64,000 nucleotides of DNA from Lepidostoma basale (GCA_022606425.2 JAHDVF020000077.1:62001-126000); one strand, 5' to 3'. Shown: positions 8,955 through 19,449, counted from the first letter of the stretch. Notes: generated from the sequence alone by a model not told the origin. Made by a program: numbers and translations.

Positions 8955-9497
8955 AGGTATGTCCCAGATGTCGACGTCAAACCGGAAACGGATGATAGGC
9001 AAGTCATGCTGGTTATCGTCACCTGAGAGTAAGAAGGTTCCAACTGTCAAAAGTAAAAAGCCGAGAAAAATGAAGTCAAAGTTTTGTTGGTTTCGGGTGT
9101 GTATCTTGGAATAAAAGGGTTCCATCTGAAGCAGTTGAAATTCTTTTACCGAGAAGCGTGTAAATTTTCTCTGGCGACAGTTGGAATAATAAAGTTGTAA
9201 GTGTAAATGAATCCTTCTTCAGTGAATCGTGTGTTTTGTATGATCAGATGGAACTTGATTCTTTTCGTAACATCAAAATGACGATACTATTACGTGTTTT
9301 TTTTTAATTGTACGTATAGATAAGGTTAGTAAGAACCCTTTTCACGAAAAAAAAACCAAATGTGAAATTTTGTTAGTTGGAACCCTCTTACTCTCAGGTG
9401 ACGTTATGAGAAAAATGTAAAAAAATCTATGTTTTGGATTTATGAAATTATAGGCATTTAAAAAAAATCGAGAAAATCAACACCCTGTGGGGTTTTC
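8955..9497 (+). repeat. Rep-L copy split by a MITE
   Basis: Positions 8955-9016 and 9404-9497 match the uninterrupted minus-strand copy at 29930-30070: TGTCCCAGATGTCGAC, GCAAGTCATG, TTATGAGAAAAATGTAAA, ATCGAGAAAATCAACACC. The ends look like short inverted repeats (ACAGGGTGT-type), suggesting a MITE of about 140 bp. Confidence 0.6.
9017..9403. mobile_element. 387-bp MITE with CGTCACCTGAGAG termini
   Basis: The left end CGTCACCTGAGAGTAAG and the right end CTTACTCTCAGGTGACG are perfect inverted repeats, extending imperfectly through GGTTCCAACT. TTAT flanks it (9013-9016 and 9404-9407), and the Rep-L copy at 29930-30070 has a single TTAT (ATAA on plus, 30003-30006), i.e. the empty site. A second copy lies inverted at 42511-42879. 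No transposase. Confidence 0.8.
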
Positions 9498-9504
9498 ACC
9501 CAAA

Positions 9505-9990
9505 TTTCACCGGAGGGGTAGGCAGAGAGGATGGATCGCCATACCGTTCTGTCCTGACATACCTGTCTAGGTTCCTCCACATTCATAGATCGTAACATGC
9601 AGGCTCGTCTTTCCGACTTCGAATGTGGCCGCCTTTCCACCATGGTCATGTCATGCTTTCCTTTCCACTCTCACTGCTTGTATACAACATTTTAACCATT
9701 CTTCTCTCGTTCATTCGTTCCATATGTCCAAACCATCTCAGGGATCCTTTTTTTAATTTTAGTTATGATGCAATCATCTCCCTTACATTTTTACTTATTT
9801 CATCGTTCGCTATCATATATCGTTTTTCTGCACATTCTTTTCAGTGATCTCATTTCTACGCCATTTATCCTATTTTCATCCTTTTCTTGCCAGCTCCAAG
9901 CTTCTCTTCCATACATAAGGGTTGGCACTAGAACTCCATTATGTACTGCCATCTTTGCTTTCGTTGAAATATTTATATTTGTGATGACTT
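9505..9990 (-). pseudogene. RTE-A 3' fragment, degraded
   Basis: Minus-strand copy without a recognisable TTAG tail. It retains the final ILSAYPSGE, RRACM, FGHME-like and KARMAVHNGVLVPTL-equivalent sequence near 9915-9960, with many frameshifts. Confidence 0.6.
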
Positions 9991-10057
9991 TGAGAGCGCC
10001 ATTAACTTTTTATAATACATTTTTTATTTTATATAAAATTGTTGAGAAAAACTTGTT

Positions 10058-10156
10058 TGGGTATTCTTTAAAAAAAATAATACACGCGAGTCTTTTGTTT
10101 TAAAGTCATGTTTTAAACAAAAGACACGCGTGTTTTATTTTTTTAAAGAATACCCA
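10058..10156. repeat. 99-bp near-perfect palindrome
   Basis: Arms 10058-10104 and 10110-10156 are almost perfectly complementary around a loop of about 5 nt. The arms contain GGGTATTCTTTAAAAAAA, ACACGCG and CTTTTGTTTTAAA. It encodes nothing. It could be a minimal foldback transposon or a hairpin RNA gene; I see no second copy. Confidence 0.75.
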
Positions 10157-10377
10157 ATCGCATACCGTGACGTTATTATTATAAGGGTGTTCCGCTCAAC
10201 AGATTTCTTTCAAACACAATTACACCTTGAAATCTATCCACCCTTAAGAGTTGGGGCGATTTAATGGGAGCTAATTTCGAGGGAAAGAAAAAAAACATCA
10301 CAAATAGCTCAGGGAGATAATGTAGCTTTTTAAAATATTTATTGTCTTAAAAATTATGTAAAATTCCATATTCAATA

Positions 10378-10500
10378 ATTGATACGAATGAAAAGGCATA
10401 TTTTCTAGAATTTTTATTATATTTCTTGTTAATGACATGTTTCACTTGTCTAAAGTTTTATCATTCGATTCATCAAGATTTGATGTGTGAGATTTTTTTT
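10378..10500 (+). repeat. FB-F left half
   Basis: GAATGAAAAGGC...TTTCTAGAA...AATGACATGTTTCACTTGTCTAA matches the left arm of FB-F at 18996-19078. The right arm is missing. Confidence 0.5.
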
Positions 10501-10528
10501 TTTTTAAATTTAAGAATTTTTTTTAAAT

Positions 10529-10942
10529 CTCTAAGACGAATGTGTAGCAAATCTGTATAAGATAGAGTTTCAAGTGCAAATATAAGAAGTGAATACGGTG
10601 CGAACGAAAGTGTTATGCACAAAATATAAAAAGATCGTTAAGATGGTTTGGACACATGAAAAGAATGAGTGAAGACAAGAATGGTGACGAAGGTATATTT
10701 TATGTAAACGACGTAAACGGAGCTAGAAATAGAGGTAGGGCGAGGAAAACGTCGCACGACCAAATCAATCAAATATTAAATGTCGGTCACGTGAGGAGTC
10801 GTAGAAATCGACGTGCCTGCATGACACGATGTATGAATGTAGATAACTCGAGAGAAGTATGTCAGGATAGAACAGTGTGGCAGTCCATTATTTCTGCCTA
10901 CCCCTCCGGAGAGACGGCGTGGTGGTTAGTTAGTTAGCTTTT
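10529..10942 (+). pseudogene. RTE-A 3' fragment
   Basis: RRMCS..., RNRGRARKTSHDQINQI and ISAYPSGETA are readable with frameshifts, ending in GGTTAGTTAG. TTTTTTAAAT occurs at both junctions (near 10520 and 10939), a probable TSD of about 10 bp. Confidence 0.7.
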
Positions 10943-10959
10943 TTAAATAAATAAATGTT

Positions 10960-11225
10960 TAATATTTTATTGATTTGATCGTGCCACGTTTTTCTCAGTC
11001 TTCACTATTTTTTGTTCCGTTTACATCGTTTACATAAAGTATACTTTCATCATTTTTTCTTCATTAATTCTTTCCATGTGTCCAAACCGTATTAATAACA
11101 TTCGCATCGTATAAAGATTTATACACATTCGTCTAAGAGAGCTCATTTCTACTGCTCTTATTCTACTTTCATCCTTCTTTTGCCAGTGACATGCTTCACT
11201 TTCATAAATAAGGGTCGATAAAAAA
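10960..11225 (-). pseudogene. RTE-A internal fragment
   Basis: Minus-strand sequence runs from the KTWHDQI region to the GSEAWNW-equivalent (CATGCTTCACTTTCATAAATAAGGGTC). The 3' end and tail are absent. Confidence 0.6.
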
Positions 11226-11505
11226 TTTAACTGAACCTTTATACTTCAAAACCTGATAAATAAATACATTTTAAGCATCATTTTGAAAGTGACATTAAAG
11301 GCTGTTTCAAAGAGCTGGTTTGAGTGTTGAAAGTTCATAAGTAAATAGGTCGGTCAGTGTCAACTCTAATATTTGAGTAGACTAAAGACAAATACTCTTG
11401 ATCATGGGACAAATATACTGCGGCATTTACTAAATCATATTGTAAATACTGGTAATAGTTTGAACGTCGATAATCTCGAGTCACTACAATTAACTCACAT
11501 TGAGG

Positions 11506-12113
11506 GAATATGATTGAAAGAAGGGTTGGGGCAGGCAACAGAATAAATGGTGCACTTAAAGTTGTCATCGCAAACAAAAGTCTATCCAAAAAACTAAGAT
11601 GGCAATGCACAACGGTGTTCTTGTTCCGACCCTTATGTATGGAAGTGAAGCATGGAACTGGAACAAAAGAAGGATGAAAGTAGAATGAGAGCAGTAGAAA
11701 TGAGATCTCTTAGACGAATGTGTGGCAAATCTGTATATGGTAGAGTGACAAATGCAAGTATGAGAAGTGAATGTGGTGCGAATGAAAGTGTTATGAACAA
11801 AATAAGGAAAGGGTCATTAAGATGGTTTGGACACATGGAAAGAATGAGTGAAGACAGAATGGTAAAGAAGGTATATGTAAACGGCGTGAACGGTGCTAGA
11901 AATAGAGGGAGGCCGAGGAAAACGTGGCACGATCAAATCAATCAAATATTGAATGTCGGTCACGCGAGGAGTCGGAAAAATTGTGCGTGCATGACAAGAT
12001 GTATGAATGTAGAGGAAGCGAGAGAAGTATGTCAGGACAGAACAGTGTGGCGTTCCATTCTTTCTGCCTACCACTCCGGGGAGACGGCGTGATGGTAAGT
12101 TAGTTAGTTAGTT
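11506..12113 (+). pseudogene. RTE-A 3' fragment
   Basis: Begins in the post-RT region (RRVGAGNRINGALKVVIANKSLSK), changes frame at the MAMHNGV region, then an open frame 11652-12092 encodes RRMCGKSVYGRVTN through LSAYHSGETA and a TTAG tail. GAGGGAATATG on the left and GAGAGAATATG on the right may be an imperfect TSD; if so, RTE-A entered the LINE-B copy that follows. Confidence 0.75.
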
Positions 12114-12830
12114 AGAGAGAATATGTGGAGTTGCACTGAAAATGTTAGGATTTATTCTCCGAACTGGTAGAGTTTTCAAGAATCCCTATGTTTTGCAAAT
12201 TTTTTATAACTCATTTGTCCGGAGCCGGCTCGAGTGTGGCTCGGTGATATGGAGTCCCCACGAGGCGAGATGCTCGCTCATGTTGGAGAGGGTTCAGAAA
12301 AGATTTGAGATATCTCTACATGAGGGAGTTTGGTAGCTATCCGTGGCTTTATCCCACTGCATTCCTCTCGGGTATGCTGGAGACCGATAGTTTACAGATA
12401 AGAAGGGATGGGTGCACACTTATAGATTTCTTCAGACTTATCAGGGAATTCTTTGAGAATTCCGTCATCTTGGAAGCTATCCATCTTTATGTTCCGGATG
12501 GTTATCTTCGACAGCGTCAGCACAGACTGTTTTATCTCCCAGCATGCAGAACCAACCTGCCCCTGGTGATGCCGGTGGGGAGAGCAATCAAACTCCTGAA
12601 CATGTTCGCTTCGGAGATCGATGTCTTTCATATTCGTGAAAGTACGTTCAGAAGACAAATACTCTTGACTTTGGAGAGTATCTTGTATTTTTAATGTCGA
12701 ACCATCTCTCATGCGTTTCTGGTATTATATTTTACCTATTCTCAATAGATGTCTTAAACTATAAAAAATGTTTGTAATATCTTTTGAGAAAATAAAATGA
12801 TTTGAATTGAATTTGAATTTCAATTGAACT
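12114..12830 (+). pseudogene. LINE-B 3' end
   Basis: Post-RT C-terminus in two frames: ALKMLGFILRTGRVFKNPYVL...SRLECGSVIWSPHE...LMLERVQKRF (12142-12310), then RYLYMREFGSYPWLYPTAF...LRQRQHRLFYLPACRTNLPLVMPVGRAIKLLN to the stop at 12692-12694. A 3' UTR ends in TGAATTGAATTTGAAT, a pentanucleotide-like tail. One frameshift near 12305 breaks it. This architecture is typical of CR1/Jockey-group LINEs. Confidence 0.8.
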
Positions 12831-12853
12831 CGAGATTCCGTAGACCAGCGGTT

Positions 12854-13015
12854 CTTAAAGTGTGCTCCACGGAGCCCTGGGGCTACGAAAGGCCTAGGGC
12901 TCCGCCGCGATAAACGACATACTTTTACGATAATGCTACGATTAAACACTGCAAACAAAACAATTGAGCTTGGAGAAGTCAATAATGTAAAGAGCAATCC
13001 AACAAAATATTAATA
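12854..13015 (+). mobile_element. hAT-like left terminus
   Basis: CAGCGGTTCTTAAAGTGTG at 12854 resembles the hAT end at 2788. The matching right end and TSD are not visible. Confidence 0.35.
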
Positions 13016-13026
13016 ATAATAATAAT

Positions 13027-13395
13027 AAGACGAATGTGTGGATACTCTGTGTATGATAGAGTGTCGAATGAAAATATAAGAAGTGAATGCGGTGCGAATG
13101 ATGGTGTTATGAACAAAATAATGAAGAGATCATTAAGATGGTTTGGACATATGGAAAGAATGAGTGAAGAAATAATGGTAAAAAATTATATGTTAACGAT
13201 GTAAATGGAACTAGAAATAGAATCGGAAGACCGAGGAAAACGTGGCACGATCAAATAAATCAAATATTGAATGTCAGCCACGTGAGGAGTCAGAGAAATC
13301 GACGCGCGGGCATGACACGATGTATGAATGTTGAGGAAGCGAGAGAAATATGTCAGGAAAGAAAAGTGTGACTGTCCATTCTTTCCGCCTGTTTA
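13027..13395 (+). pseudogene. RTE-A 3' fragment without tail
   Basis: Encodes RRMCGYSVYDRVSNENIRSECGAND through QERKV, then breaks before the SAYPFGETA end. It has frameshifts near 13190 and 13215. The right end is truncated rather than tailed. Confidence 0.7.
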
Positions 13396-13724
13396 CAATA
13401 AGACCGGAAATGGATCAATTAAAAAAATCTAATTTTAAATTTGTCAAATAAAACCGTTCTACGGTTTAAGTGATCAAATGACTCTCGTCAATAATAACTA
13501 GGCACTAATGTTATCTGGATTCTCTATATTAGATGAACAAGCACGTGTGGGAAGGGCCCACCGATTGAAGATTCAATTAAACTAACTTAAAATTTTAACT
13601 CGAATTAACCATTAAACGAAACGAGAAAAGGATTAAGGAAAGTGTTTTGAAATTGACTTACGACCTAGCTAAAGATATTTGAGATTTCATATTAACTAAC
13701 TAACCATTAGTCTCTCCTTTCAAG
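13396..13724. other. no recognised feature
   Basis: No ORF or repeat recognised; apparently single-copy within the window. Confidence 0.35.
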
Positions 13725-14200
13725 AGTAATGAAAGCCTCAAACGTGTATCTACTGTCAGAGATCTTGGGATAACTTACGAAAATCGATTGTCATTTCGAG
13801 CTCAGATCGAGAAGGTATGTGACGTTTCGTTAAAGATGCTGGGTTTTGTTCTTCGAACTGTTAGGGTTTTCAGAGACACCCAGGTCCTAAGAACTCTATA
13901 TAACGCCTTAGTCAGAAGCAGGCTCGAGGGATGTGCCGTGATATGGAGTCCTCATGAGGATCAGTATTCTCTCATGTTGGAGAATGTTCAAAAGAAATTC
14001 TTGAGAGCCCTCATGAAAGATTACGGGGTATATCCTTGACTCTATCCAACGGCATTTCTCTTGGGCATACTGGGGTACAACTCCCTCGAACTGAGGATGG
14101 AAGGATTAATGTCAACGCATTTTTTGACGCAACGCAACTGATTCGGAGTTCTATTAAGAAGAGAGATATAATTAAGATATAATTGAGATATAATTAAAAA
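13725..14200 (+). pseudogene. LINE-B2 3' fragment
   Basis: Encodes a STVRDLGITYENRLSFRAQ region and then VSLKMLGFVLRTVRVFRD...SRLEGCAVIWSPHEDQYSLMLENVQKKFLRALMKDYGVYP, a stop, and PTAFLLGILGYNSLELRMEGLMSTHF. The sequence is closer to the copy at 62006-62455 than to LINE-B at 12.1 kb, hence a second subfamily. Confidence 0.7.
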
Positions 14201-14216
14201 TTTAAATTAACCACCC

Positions 14217-14455
14217 ACAGGTGAAAATCCAGGATTCGTATACAGATATAAGTATACATTTCACAAATATTTATATATACATCTTTCAAAAATTTGTCAT
14301 GCATGATCACAATAACAAAGGTGGAATGGGGAATGTTGTAATTACATAAAGCGTGCGCTTAACCCAACCAATGACAGGTCATAAGTCCTGTAAACACCTT
14401 GATCATCCATGTTCAGTTTCCAGTTTACGTCTTTGTCTCTATTGAGATACAATTA
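14217..14455 (-). repeat. Rep-G copy
   Basis: Contains CTTAACCCAACCAATGACAG, GGTCATAAGTCCTGTAAAC and CTCTATTGAGATACAATTAA, shared with the copies at 45726, 48228, 54615, 55362 and 60263. No ORF. A 25-nt poly(A) follows immediately. Confidence 0.75.
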
Positions 14456-14460
14456 AAAAA

Positions 14461-14774
14461 AAAAAAAAAAAAAAACAATGATTTTAGATGAACCTATAAG
14501 AATTTATATTGGTCACCGCAAAGCACACTTATGGAACAGGGTCCAACAAATATGGCAATAACATCATATACATATTTTTTAAATTTGGGTCAAATCAAGT
14601 TAAAACATAATATAATAATTTTATATTGTTAGTTATATAAAATAAATTAAATTACTGATAAAAAATACTGAAAATACTTGTTTTTTCATACCTCTGACTA
14701 CCCCTTACCCCTTAAGCGGAAATGGTAATACTTTTTTTTTTGTGTATACAACAGGCCATTTGAACTTTTTAGGT
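14461..14774. other. no recognised feature
   Basis: A/T-rich spacer that starts with a poly(A) run. No coding or repeat match found. Confidence 0.3.
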
Positions 14775-14945
14775 ATTATATTGATTCTCGTGACATGTGA
14801 TAAGTAGCCAATCTATCGCCATTTTATTGTCACGTGAATTCTACACCAGACCAAAAACAGTGTGACAATCACAATGCCATCGCCGGCAATCGAACCCTGG
14901 ACCTTCGGTATGAAAGTCAGAGCTTTCACCACTCTGCCACGAAGG
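14775..14945 (-). mobile_element. SINE-1, tRNA-derived
   Basis: Read on the minus strand, the head has box A TGGCAGAGTGG and box B GGGTTCGATTGC, with the spacing of a tRNA promoter. The body has TTGTCACACTG, a TCTGGTGTAGAATTCACGTG block and CATGTCACGAGAATCAA. The pol III box sequences are direct evidence of tRNA ancestry. Best copy: 47345-47590. Confidence 0.8.
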
Positions 14946-15065
14946 TACTTCTTCTTCTTCTTCTTAGTATAGGCCTTGTGGCCTGCTTCTTAAGAGGAAT
15001 TGGTCTCCTGCGAGGTCGACTCCCTGCTATCGATCCATCTCTTTGGTGGTCTGCCCTAGGGTCGT
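14946..15065 (-). mobile_element. LINE 3' end with GAA tail
   Basis: Minus-strand sequence ends in (GAA)n immediately left, like LINE-E and LINE-K. The short translated piece is not diagnostic. Confidence 0.4.
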
Positions 15066-15449
15066 CTCTACCATGTGGTTAGCCGTGCAAGACAACGAGG
15101 GTGAGTCTGTATGGATCCATTCTTCTTACGTGTATGTAATGGTAACACGTTTATTTTATTTTAGTTTTCTTTTAATTAAAAGACCTTCTGCTATATCGGC
15201 CGGAGGAATCCGAGGGTCTGACAGTCAGCTGGTTATTATTCGCCTGGCGCCTCCGGCCGCCAGCTCGGGACCACTTATTCAATTACCCAAGTGCACACTT
15301 TACATTGGTTCAATTTCTATCCGTCGTGGTCCACCGCACAATCATGGCGTTTCGCCAATGTAAGATTTTGCTCTTATCACAGCGACACAGGGACAGCTCT
15401 TCACAGAAGCGAAAGTGAAAACATTTTTTTTTACAAAATAATGTTTCTT
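15066..15449. other. no recognised gene
   Basis: GC-richer than average, with a GGCGCCTCCGGCCGCC patch near 15247. No repeat match in the window and no ORF I trust. Confidence 0.3.
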
Positions 15450-15840
15450 CTATTTCTTTCGGTGCCGTGTCAGGTTAAATCCAACGTTGGCGATCACTGC
15501 AGCAAAGGCATCTCTATCCTACGCCACTTGGAACAGATTCTGAACTCTCGTTATTCCTGTCCACTTTTTGATGTTTCGCAGCCAGGACAGCTGCCTTCTA
15601 CCAACTCCCCGACGTCCCTCCACTTTACCCATTAATATCATTAGTCGAACGAGGTGAACACATGACCCAAATATGAGACCTTTCTAATTTTCACACTCGA
15701 CAACAGATCTCTATTGGCTCCGGTTCTCTGTAGTACGTCTACATTACTGACCCTATCGGTCCACGGTATACGGAGCAATATGCGGTATATCCACATCTCT
15801 TACGCTTCCAACCGGTTCATTACATTCACTTTCAGAGTCC
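15450..15840 (-). pseudogene. LINE-N 3' fragment
   Basis: Minus-strand readings include RRMLRIPW-like residues, DRVSNVDVLQRTGANRDLLSSVKIRKVSYLGHVF and a later GELVEG/FQVA.DRDAFAAVIANV block, typical of the post-RT C-terminus of an RTE-like LINE. The same KIRKVSYLGHVLRGEKYHL block is at 37630-37800. Several stops. Confidence 0.6.
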
Positions 15841-15951
15841 AGGTTACGCAGCTTTATTGTAGAACAGACCATATATGTATAACATTTCATCATTCTTTGT
15901 CGGAGTTTCAAGTTAAGATTATCGTTGCAAAATAATGTTCTCATTTTATTA

Positions 15952-16369
15952 TTTTTTTTAGGTTAATATTATTTCGAAACCGAGTTTTAGGTTAATATTA
16001 TTTCGAAACATTTAGATAAATTGTAAGCAAATCTCTTGTTCCCACGGTGGGTTCCTATGCGAGTATAGTGTGTGTTATAATTTCCCCAAACTCGAAACTA
16101 CTTGAAACAAAATCCATGCCTGTGATCGCATATTGCACACAACCACTTGAGCGTTGACAGACTAGTGTGTTCGCTGCAGTTTGCTACAAGATAACAAATG
16201 TTGTTGTTTAGTGTTTACGTAATGCGTTACTTTGGTTCGAGTTTTAATAGCGTTAAATGTTTCTAAATGTTGATTACCTATAAAAATATACATGTTTTTT
16301 GATATCGTATTTTCAAAAAAACTTTTTTGCACTTTATACAAACATGTTTAAGACCGCAGACCCCCTTCA
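15952..16369. other. short tandem duplication, otherwise unremarkable
   Basis: TTTTAGGTTAATATTATTT is present twice in tandem (15955 and 15983). The remainder shows nothing recognisable. Confidence 0.4.
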
Positions 16370-16427
16370 TTTATGCTATTTGTAATGTCTTTAGAGTAAA
16401 TAAACTGATTTGATTTGATTTGATTCA
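16370..16427 (+). mobile_element. LINE-B 3' terminus
   Basis: TTTGTAATGTCTTTAGAGTAAATAAACTGA followed by TTTGATTTGATTTGATT is the LINE-B 3' UTR end and pentanucleotide tail; the same junction is seen inverted at 5795, 21662 and 36495. Confidence 0.65.
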
Positions 16428-16664
16428 TCGGTGTATCAATTTTAAAGTAAAATTTCAACACTAAGGAAGAGTGTTGTGAAAATACAATGTTAAGAAAAAT
16501 CAATTGTGAATTCACGACACTAAGTGATGGAAATATAAAAGCATTTGCAAGTTATTCATTTCAAAGTGCGAATTATTCACTTCAGAATGCAAACTAATGG
16601 AAGGCTGGTTATTACAAAGTTATAAAGTAGTAAACATAAAATAGCGATCATGTTCTGACTCTAA

Positions 16665-16797
16665 GGGTGCCTGTCCACCAGAGCGGAGCTAGGTTACGGA
16701 GCGGTGAGCGAAGAAAAAATCCACCGATAGAATTGCATAAAATCTCCGCTCCGATTCGGATAAATCGGATTGCTCTCCTCCGGTAGACAGGCACCCT
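16665..16797. mobile_element. 133-bp MITE, TAA target site
   Basis: GGGTGCCTGTCCACC and GGTAGACAGGCACCC are inverted termini. The flanking TAA (16662-16664 and 16798-16800) is the 3-bp TSD typical of PIF/Harbinger elements. GAGCGGAG motifs are repeated inside. It borders the LINE-C fragment to the right. Confidence 0.65.
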
Positions 16798-16800
16798 AAT

Positions 16801-16915
16801 AGTGTTGTTTCTCACCCTGTCCACTACACTGATCCCAAACATCGCTCTTTCCATAGTTTTTTTGATAATTTTTAATTCATTGGCGCTTTTTTCAGACAAT
16901 ATTATAGCTTAAAAC
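16801..16915 (-). pseudogene. LINE-C fragment
   Basis: Minus strand encodes NELKIIKKTMERAMFGISVVDRVRN, matching the RAMERAMLGISLRDRVRN block at 7.6 kb. Confidence 0.6.
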
Positions 16916-17582
16916 CTATACATTTAAATCAGCAAAATGCGGCAGTCAACCGTTCGTTTGAGGTTTGTGGATTTTTCAACATTTGATCCATTTTTCATAA
17001 CGCATCCCGTAAGGAATCAATACGTTCGATAAGCAATACGGATGAACAGGTCCATTGGAAACAGAGAACTAATCTGACACGAAACATACATTGGTGTTGA
17101 GAGCTATAACTCGTGACATTCGGGTGTTATCAGTTGTCTGCTACAAGTTAACAGAATTATATAAATAACACATTATGCCAGTGATACAATGTAGGACAGT
17201 TTGGTCCGCGTAAAACTTAAAATAATTTAAAAAAATAAAGGTTTGACCTTACTGAGATACAAAAAATATTTTTGGTAATACAACATTTGGTTAAGCGAGA
17301 ATATTATAATAATGTTAAACAAAAAATGGAGAAACGGAATTGCAGTTTTATTGGCATAACGCTTGAAACTTAATCCAGAGGATGTGGGTTCAATCTTGAA
17401 CACATCCTGGATTCTTACTCACGAGAACAACAAAAAATGTATAACCTTTAAATGCTGTATATAATAAAAAGGAATTGATTGGTGTCAATACTGCATAATT
17501 CCATAATGACGATTTTTTAGGATTTGTTTTTAACACTATTATTATAAATGTTTTATTTTTAAAGACTAATACCAATGATTTT
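16916..17582. other. mostly unrecognised; decayed SINE-2 trace
   Basis: Only 17355-17425 resembles SINE-2 (ATAACGCTTGAA...AATCCAGAGGATGTGGGTTCAA). The rest is AT-rich with no recognised features. Confidence 0.35.
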
Positions 17583-17730
17583 AATCAATGATATTAGAAT
17601 TTATTTTACAATCTTCAATGTGAGCAGAAAATAGCTCATTATTATGAAGAAGGAATCTGGTCGTGTCCAGGCTTGAACCCATGTCCCCTGGATCAGGAGC
17701 CAAGCGTTCTATCCCCTAGACCACCACCCG
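17583..17730 (-). mobile_element. SINE-2, tRNA-derived
   Basis: Minus-strand head TGGTCTAGGGGATAGAACG, then GGCTCCTGATCCAGGGGAC and box B GGGTTCAAGCC, followed by the body GACACGACCAGATTCC. More intact in the head than the 5.96 kb copy. Confidence 0.75.
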
Positions 17731-17839
17731 ATCAATATTATTTATTAGTTCTTAGTGATAAAAAGAAATTATTATTAGTACTTAACCCAGGTTAATTTAA
17801 ATATTTAAATTATTGTATTGAATTTTAAATGCGTTTTTT

Positions 17840-18360
17840 ATATTAGTCTTTCTATGTTTAGTTTTTAATGGAGGTATCCTCCGAAACATGTCACGTTTTT
17901 AATATATTGTGGATTATAAACAAAGTTATTTTCAATTTCCTAAGTGTATTACTATGGAATTAACAGTGTTTAATGTCTTAGCTTTCAATAAGCTAATTAA
18001 AACACTGTTTTCTTTTCTTTTTAGTTTATTTTTCTCGGCATGTTTCGAAGGTTTTACACCTTATGATGTAAACTGATTTACATAGTACTCCCGATGAAGA
18101 AGGTATAAACCTTCAAAGCATGTCGAGGAAAGTAAACTCGAAAGTGGAAAAAATAGTAAATCTCTCAAATCATCAAAAAGGAATTTCGGATAATTCGAAA
18201 ATAACAAAATAACACATGTGATATGAATACATACTTATTTTAAAAAAGGATTGTGATTTTTTTATTATTTAAAACAGTTTTTTTTTAAATATATTTTTTA
18301 GTTTATTTTTCGTGACAAATTTTGAAGGTTTTATACCTTCATCATCGGGGGTACGATACC
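17840..18360. repeat. FB-P foldback pieces with hairpin-GAAAC cores
   Basis: Cores GGAGGTATCCTCCGAAAC (17869-17886), a minus-strand AAGG...CCTTCGAAACATGCCGAG (18035-18056), plus-strand GATGAAGAAGGTATAAACC (18093-18111) and a minus-strand GATGATGAAGG core at 18340 lie among inverted arms sharing TTAATTAAAACACTG-like sequence. They resemble the cleaner copy at 38013-38257. Boundaries uncertain. Confidence 0.5.
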
Positions 18361-18366
18361 CAAATG

Positions 18367-18445
18367 ATGGTAGGGCAAATAGGAATCCACCTCAAAGGAT
18401 AAGCAACCCTCCGGAGAACAGATATCGAGGAAGAAATATAAGAAT
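18367..18445 (+). pseudogene. LINE-K 3' scrap
   Basis: GGTAGGGCAAATAGGAATCC...CTCCGGAGAACAGA resembles the LINE-K end at 31180-31290 (CTCCGGAGAACAGACCAC). Confidence 0.4.
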
Positions 18446-18499
18446 GATAAAACTTAAGTGCAGTAAAGTCATAATGAGTGATGACAGATTAGTGCTTTC

Positions 18500-18837
18500 A
18501 ATATAAAAATCCAACAGACACATTGACAATCTTGACCCATTGACATAACCTGACCTTACTTATATTTTAAATAAAATTATTAGTAACTTCTTTCAGTTAA
18601 TTGAATTGATAAAAAAAACATCGAAAAATCTTTATCATATAATGCCCAAAAGACTTCTGCAACTGGCAACAAACAATATTTAAATTATTTAAATAAAACT
18701 TAAAAGAAAACCCAATCAAAATAATAAAAAAAGGGGCAAGAGACATCAAGGAGGCTAAAACTCTTCAGGAATTGTTTGGCCATAGGAAGTAAATAAGTAA
18801 TAATGTGATGTACTCGTATATAATATTTTGACGTGCA
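18500..18837. other. no recognised feature
   Basis: AT-rich sequence without repeat or coding match. Confidence 0.3.
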
Positions 18838-19449
18838 CAATAGTTCCCTGCTTCAGAATATATGGAAGTGAAGCCTGGAACTGGCATAAAATGATGAACG
18901 TAATGCAATGGAAATTAGATATTTTGGACGAATATGTATAAATTTTAAAATGATAGAATGTCAATACATGGAAGGAATGGTTTGAATAATTAATATGAAT
19001 GAAAACGTCCGTCTTCAAGAAGTTTTATTATTTTTAGATGGAATGACATGTTTCGCTGTTCTGTCGCATTATCAAATGTATACATTTGATAATGCCTTAG
19101 AAGGGCGAAACGTGCCATTTAATTTAAAAATATAATAAAACTCCTAGGCGTCAGATGTTTTCATTCATATTAATAATTTAATATGGAGTTTTACATCATT
19201 TTTCAAGAAACAATAAAGAATGGTTTGAACACACGAAAATAATGAATGAAGAAATAATGATAAATAAAATATATATGTTAACGATTTGAAGCGAACAAGA
19301 AATAGAGAAGATAAATGTCGGCCACAATCAAAGTGCGTACATGAGACGATGTATGAATTTTGAGAAAACCGAGAAGTGAAAGAACATTGTGTCGGTTCAT
19401 TATTTTTGCGTACCCCTTAGGAGAGACGGTGTGATGGTTAGTTAGTTAT
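18838..19449 (+). pseudogene. RTE-A copy split by FB-F
   Basis: Decayed RTE-A from the GSEAWNW region (18860-18986) resumes at 19218 and runs to GAGACGGTGTGATGGTTAGTTAGTTA. FB-F occupies the gap. Frames are heavily broken. Confidence 0.7.
18987..19217. mobile_element. complete FB-F foldback element
   Basis: Inverted arms 18996-19078 and 19083-19173 flank a central palindrome (ATTTGATAATGC and its complement), followed by a tail ending CAAGAAACAATAAA. GAATGGTTTGAA at 18975-18986 and 19218-19229 is a perfect 12-bp TSD, and RTE-A copies elsewhere show the empty site. Each arm has a UGAUAA-hairpin-GAAAC arrangement that loosely recalls a hammerhead core. Confidence 0.85.

Noticed and set aside
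14451..14475. Poly(A) as evidence of a processed pseudogene
   Set aside because: No gene-like sequence precedes it; it borders Rep-G.
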